Assembly (NCBI GenBank): GCA_900769745.1
Contig: CAAGHX010000106.1
Span: 1 to 7,038 of the forward strand
Direction of reading: 5' to 3'
Source: an uncultured Alistipes sp.
GTDB taxonomy: Bacteria > Bacteroidota > Bacteroidia > Bacteroidales > Rikenellaceae
DNA length: 7,038 nucleotides
The notes under the pieces: generated by a model
What the model saw: the letters and a program-made list of their open reading frames with translations, nothing else
Databases searched by the model: none
What the model was told of the DNA's origin: nothing
In this document: positions 6,255 through 7,038 of the stretch, piece after piece
Layout of the letters: each line of letters opens with the position of its first letter
Position numbering within the stretch: the stretch's first letter is position 1
Translations under genes and position numbers: made by a program

Positions 6255-6471
6255 GCGAGTCCTTGCGTGGCCCTTCATCGTGCTGGTGAAGTTTTACCAG
6301 TATTGCATATCGCCACTCACACCTCCATCGTGTAGGTTTACGCCCACCTGTTCGCAGTACTCTTTGGAGGCATTCCGCAAGTATGGCCCACTGAAAGGTT
6401 TGTGGCTAACAGTGAAACGTCTTGCGAAGTGTCACCCTTGGGGTGGTAGTGGATACGACCCAGTGCCATAG
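6211..6471 (+). CDS. yidD: Membrane protein insertion efficiency factor YidD
   Basis: YidD is a small membrane-associated protein that aids YidC-dependent insertion of inner-membrane proteins. With the ATG at 6211 it has 86 residues. An amphipathic or hydrophobic N-terminal helix (about 16-33, LAWPFIVLVKFYQYCISP) leads into the family signature CRFTPTCSQYSLEAF (41-55), then GPLKGLWLTVKRLAKCHPWGGSGYDPVP. The three conserved cysteines (41, 47, 74) and the terminal DPVP are all present. The protein ends at DPVP with no extra tail. The start overlaps rnpA by 44 nt in another frame. A TTG at 6238 would shorten the overlap, while an upstream TTG at 6166 would give a longer version with no family support. 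The rnpA-yidD order is widespread in bacteria and fits coordinated expression. yidC is not in the window. Confidence 0.94.
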   Translation: MQCSEFWSRLAHVSKRVLAWPFIVLVKFYQYCISPLTPPSCRFTPTCSQYSLEAFRKYGPLKGLWLTVKRLAKCHPWGGSGYDPVP

Positions 6472-6540
6472 AGAGCACGCATAACAAGGCTCTTTCGGCA
6501 TTTGGCTTGCCTTTAAGAATCGGGTGATGTACAAAAATAT

Positions 6541-6581
6541 AATGAGGTTGCTGACTGATTTGTCGAGCAACCTCATTTTTT
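6541..6581 (+). terminator. Rho-independent terminator after yidD, possibly bidirectional
   Basis: A perfect 12-bp inverted repeat, AATGAGGTTGCT (6541-6552) and AGCAACCTCATT (6566-6577), encloses a 13-nt loop and runs into six T residues (6576-6581). It lies 69 nt after the yidD stop and 17 nt after the convergent queA stop. On the minus strand the stem is followed by TATATTTTTGT, which is U-rich enough to stop queA transcripts as well. The stretch between yidD and the stem (6472-6540) holds only weak short repeats and no gene that I can see. Confidence 0.9.
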
Positions 6582-6598
6582 ATCTCTATATGAATAAT

Positions 6599-7038
6599 CT
6601 ACTCCTTGTCGCAGATAAGTAGTGATGAGTCGCCATACGAAAGGAAGCGGAAGCCGTTGTCGAGGGCAAACTGATACATCTTGCGCCAATCCTCTCCCAC
6701 GTATGCCGAGATAAGCAGCAGCAAAGTAGATTTTGGCTGGTGGAAGTTGGTGATGATGCGGCTCACGATGCGGAAACGGAATCCCAGCGGAGTAATCATA
6801 ATCTGCGTTGCCGCCTTTAGGCTGCTAAGATTCTCGCGACGCATATAACCAATCACATCTTCCAATACATCTACCCCCGAGTAATCGCTCGGAATGTCGT
6901 AGCTCTCCCACTGTCCCACAACCTTGTCTGCCATAGGTGAGCCCGTTTGGCGGATGCGCCAGCCAAGTACGGGGAGCGACTCCAATGTTCTAACCGATGT
7001 GGTACCCACGGCTGTGATGTTGCCTGCGTGTGCAAGCA
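6599..7038 (-). CDS. queA: S-adenosylmethionine:tRNA ribosyltransferase-isomerase (QueA), C-terminal part, 5' truncated by window edge
   Basis: QueA transfers and rearranges the ribose of SAM onto 7-aminomethyl-deazaguanine in tRNA to make epoxyqueuosine, the penultimate step of queuosine synthesis. The minus-strand frame runs to the right edge, and the GTG at 7009 is an internal Val. Reading from the edge it shows HAGNITAVGTTSVRTLES, a family hallmark. ATQIMITPLGFRFR, ITNFHQPKSTLLLLISAYVG (NFHQPKST at 6725-6748) and ALDNGFRFLSYGDSSLL at the C terminus follow. The stop is TAG at 6599-6601. The Q in FHQPKST replaces the L seen in many QueA proteins. The gene is convergent with yidD and is not part of the plus-strand operon. 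The N-terminal part is outside the window, so full length cannot be judged. Confidence 0.95.
   Translation of the reverse strand, partial: LAHAGNITAVGTTSVRTLESLPVLGWRIRQTGSPMADKVVGQWESYDIPSDYSGVDVLEDVIGYMRRENLSSLKAATQIMITPLGFRFRIVSRIITNFHQPKSTLLLLISAYVGEDWRKMYQFALDNGFRFLSYGDSSLLICDKE

Noticed and set aside
6472..6513. Short inverted repeats (AGAGC/GCTCT and AAGGC/GCCTT) after yidD
   Set aside because: The stems are 5 bp with loops of 12 nt or more and are mutually overlapping, with no T run. They are too weak to call a terminator or structured RNA next to the strong stem at 6541-6581.
1..7038. CRISPR arrays, IS elements, attachment sites, tRNA or riboswitches
   Set aside because: I saw no repeated spacer pattern, transposase motifs, flanking duplications, tRNA-like cloverleaf or leader structure. 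All coding regions look like resident core or near-core genes.

Overview
The window is an ordinary chromosomal stretch from a Bacteroidota bacterium, most likely order Bacteroidales. Three things support this: the gene order (DUF4271 gene, hemD-like gene, rnpA, yidD), the protein sequence flavour, and one clear Bacteroidetes-type promoter with a TAnnTTTG -7 element. Shine-Dalgarno sites are mostly absent, as is usual in this phylum. A family such as Rikenellaceae is possible, but that is only an impression. I see no phage, IS, CRISPR, tRNA or rRNA sequence.

Layout: nucleotides 1-4908 hold a run of five plus-strand genes. These are the 3' end of ispH (isoprenoid synthesis), a small two-helix membrane protein of unknown function (451-918), a membrane-anchored S41 PDZ serine protease (933-2615), a membrane histidine kinase without a response regulator (2657-3838), and a DUF4271 multi-pass membrane protein (3835-4908). 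The last two share an ATGA stop/start overlap. The spacing of all five fits one transcript.

A second transcription unit probably starts at a promoter inside the 3' end of the DUF4271 gene (4823-4853). It reads hemD-like (4925-5782), rnpA (5808-6254, the protein of RNase P) and yidD (6211-6471, a membrane-protein insertion factor overlapping rnpA). A strong 12-bp stem with a T run (6541-6581) closes it. The 3' part of queA (queuosine biosynthesis) converges from the minus strand and runs off the right edge.

The genes mix housekeeping functions (IspH, RnpA, YidD, QueA) with poorly understood envelope components. No obviously new defence or mobile system is visible. The most interesting points are the promoter written into a conserved protein motif, the possible protease/kinase/DUF4271 envelope-sensing group, a HemD-like protein with no heme genes beside it, and an RnpA with an extra acidic insert. 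There is no gene-free stretch longer than 300 bases; the longest gap is 6472-6598.
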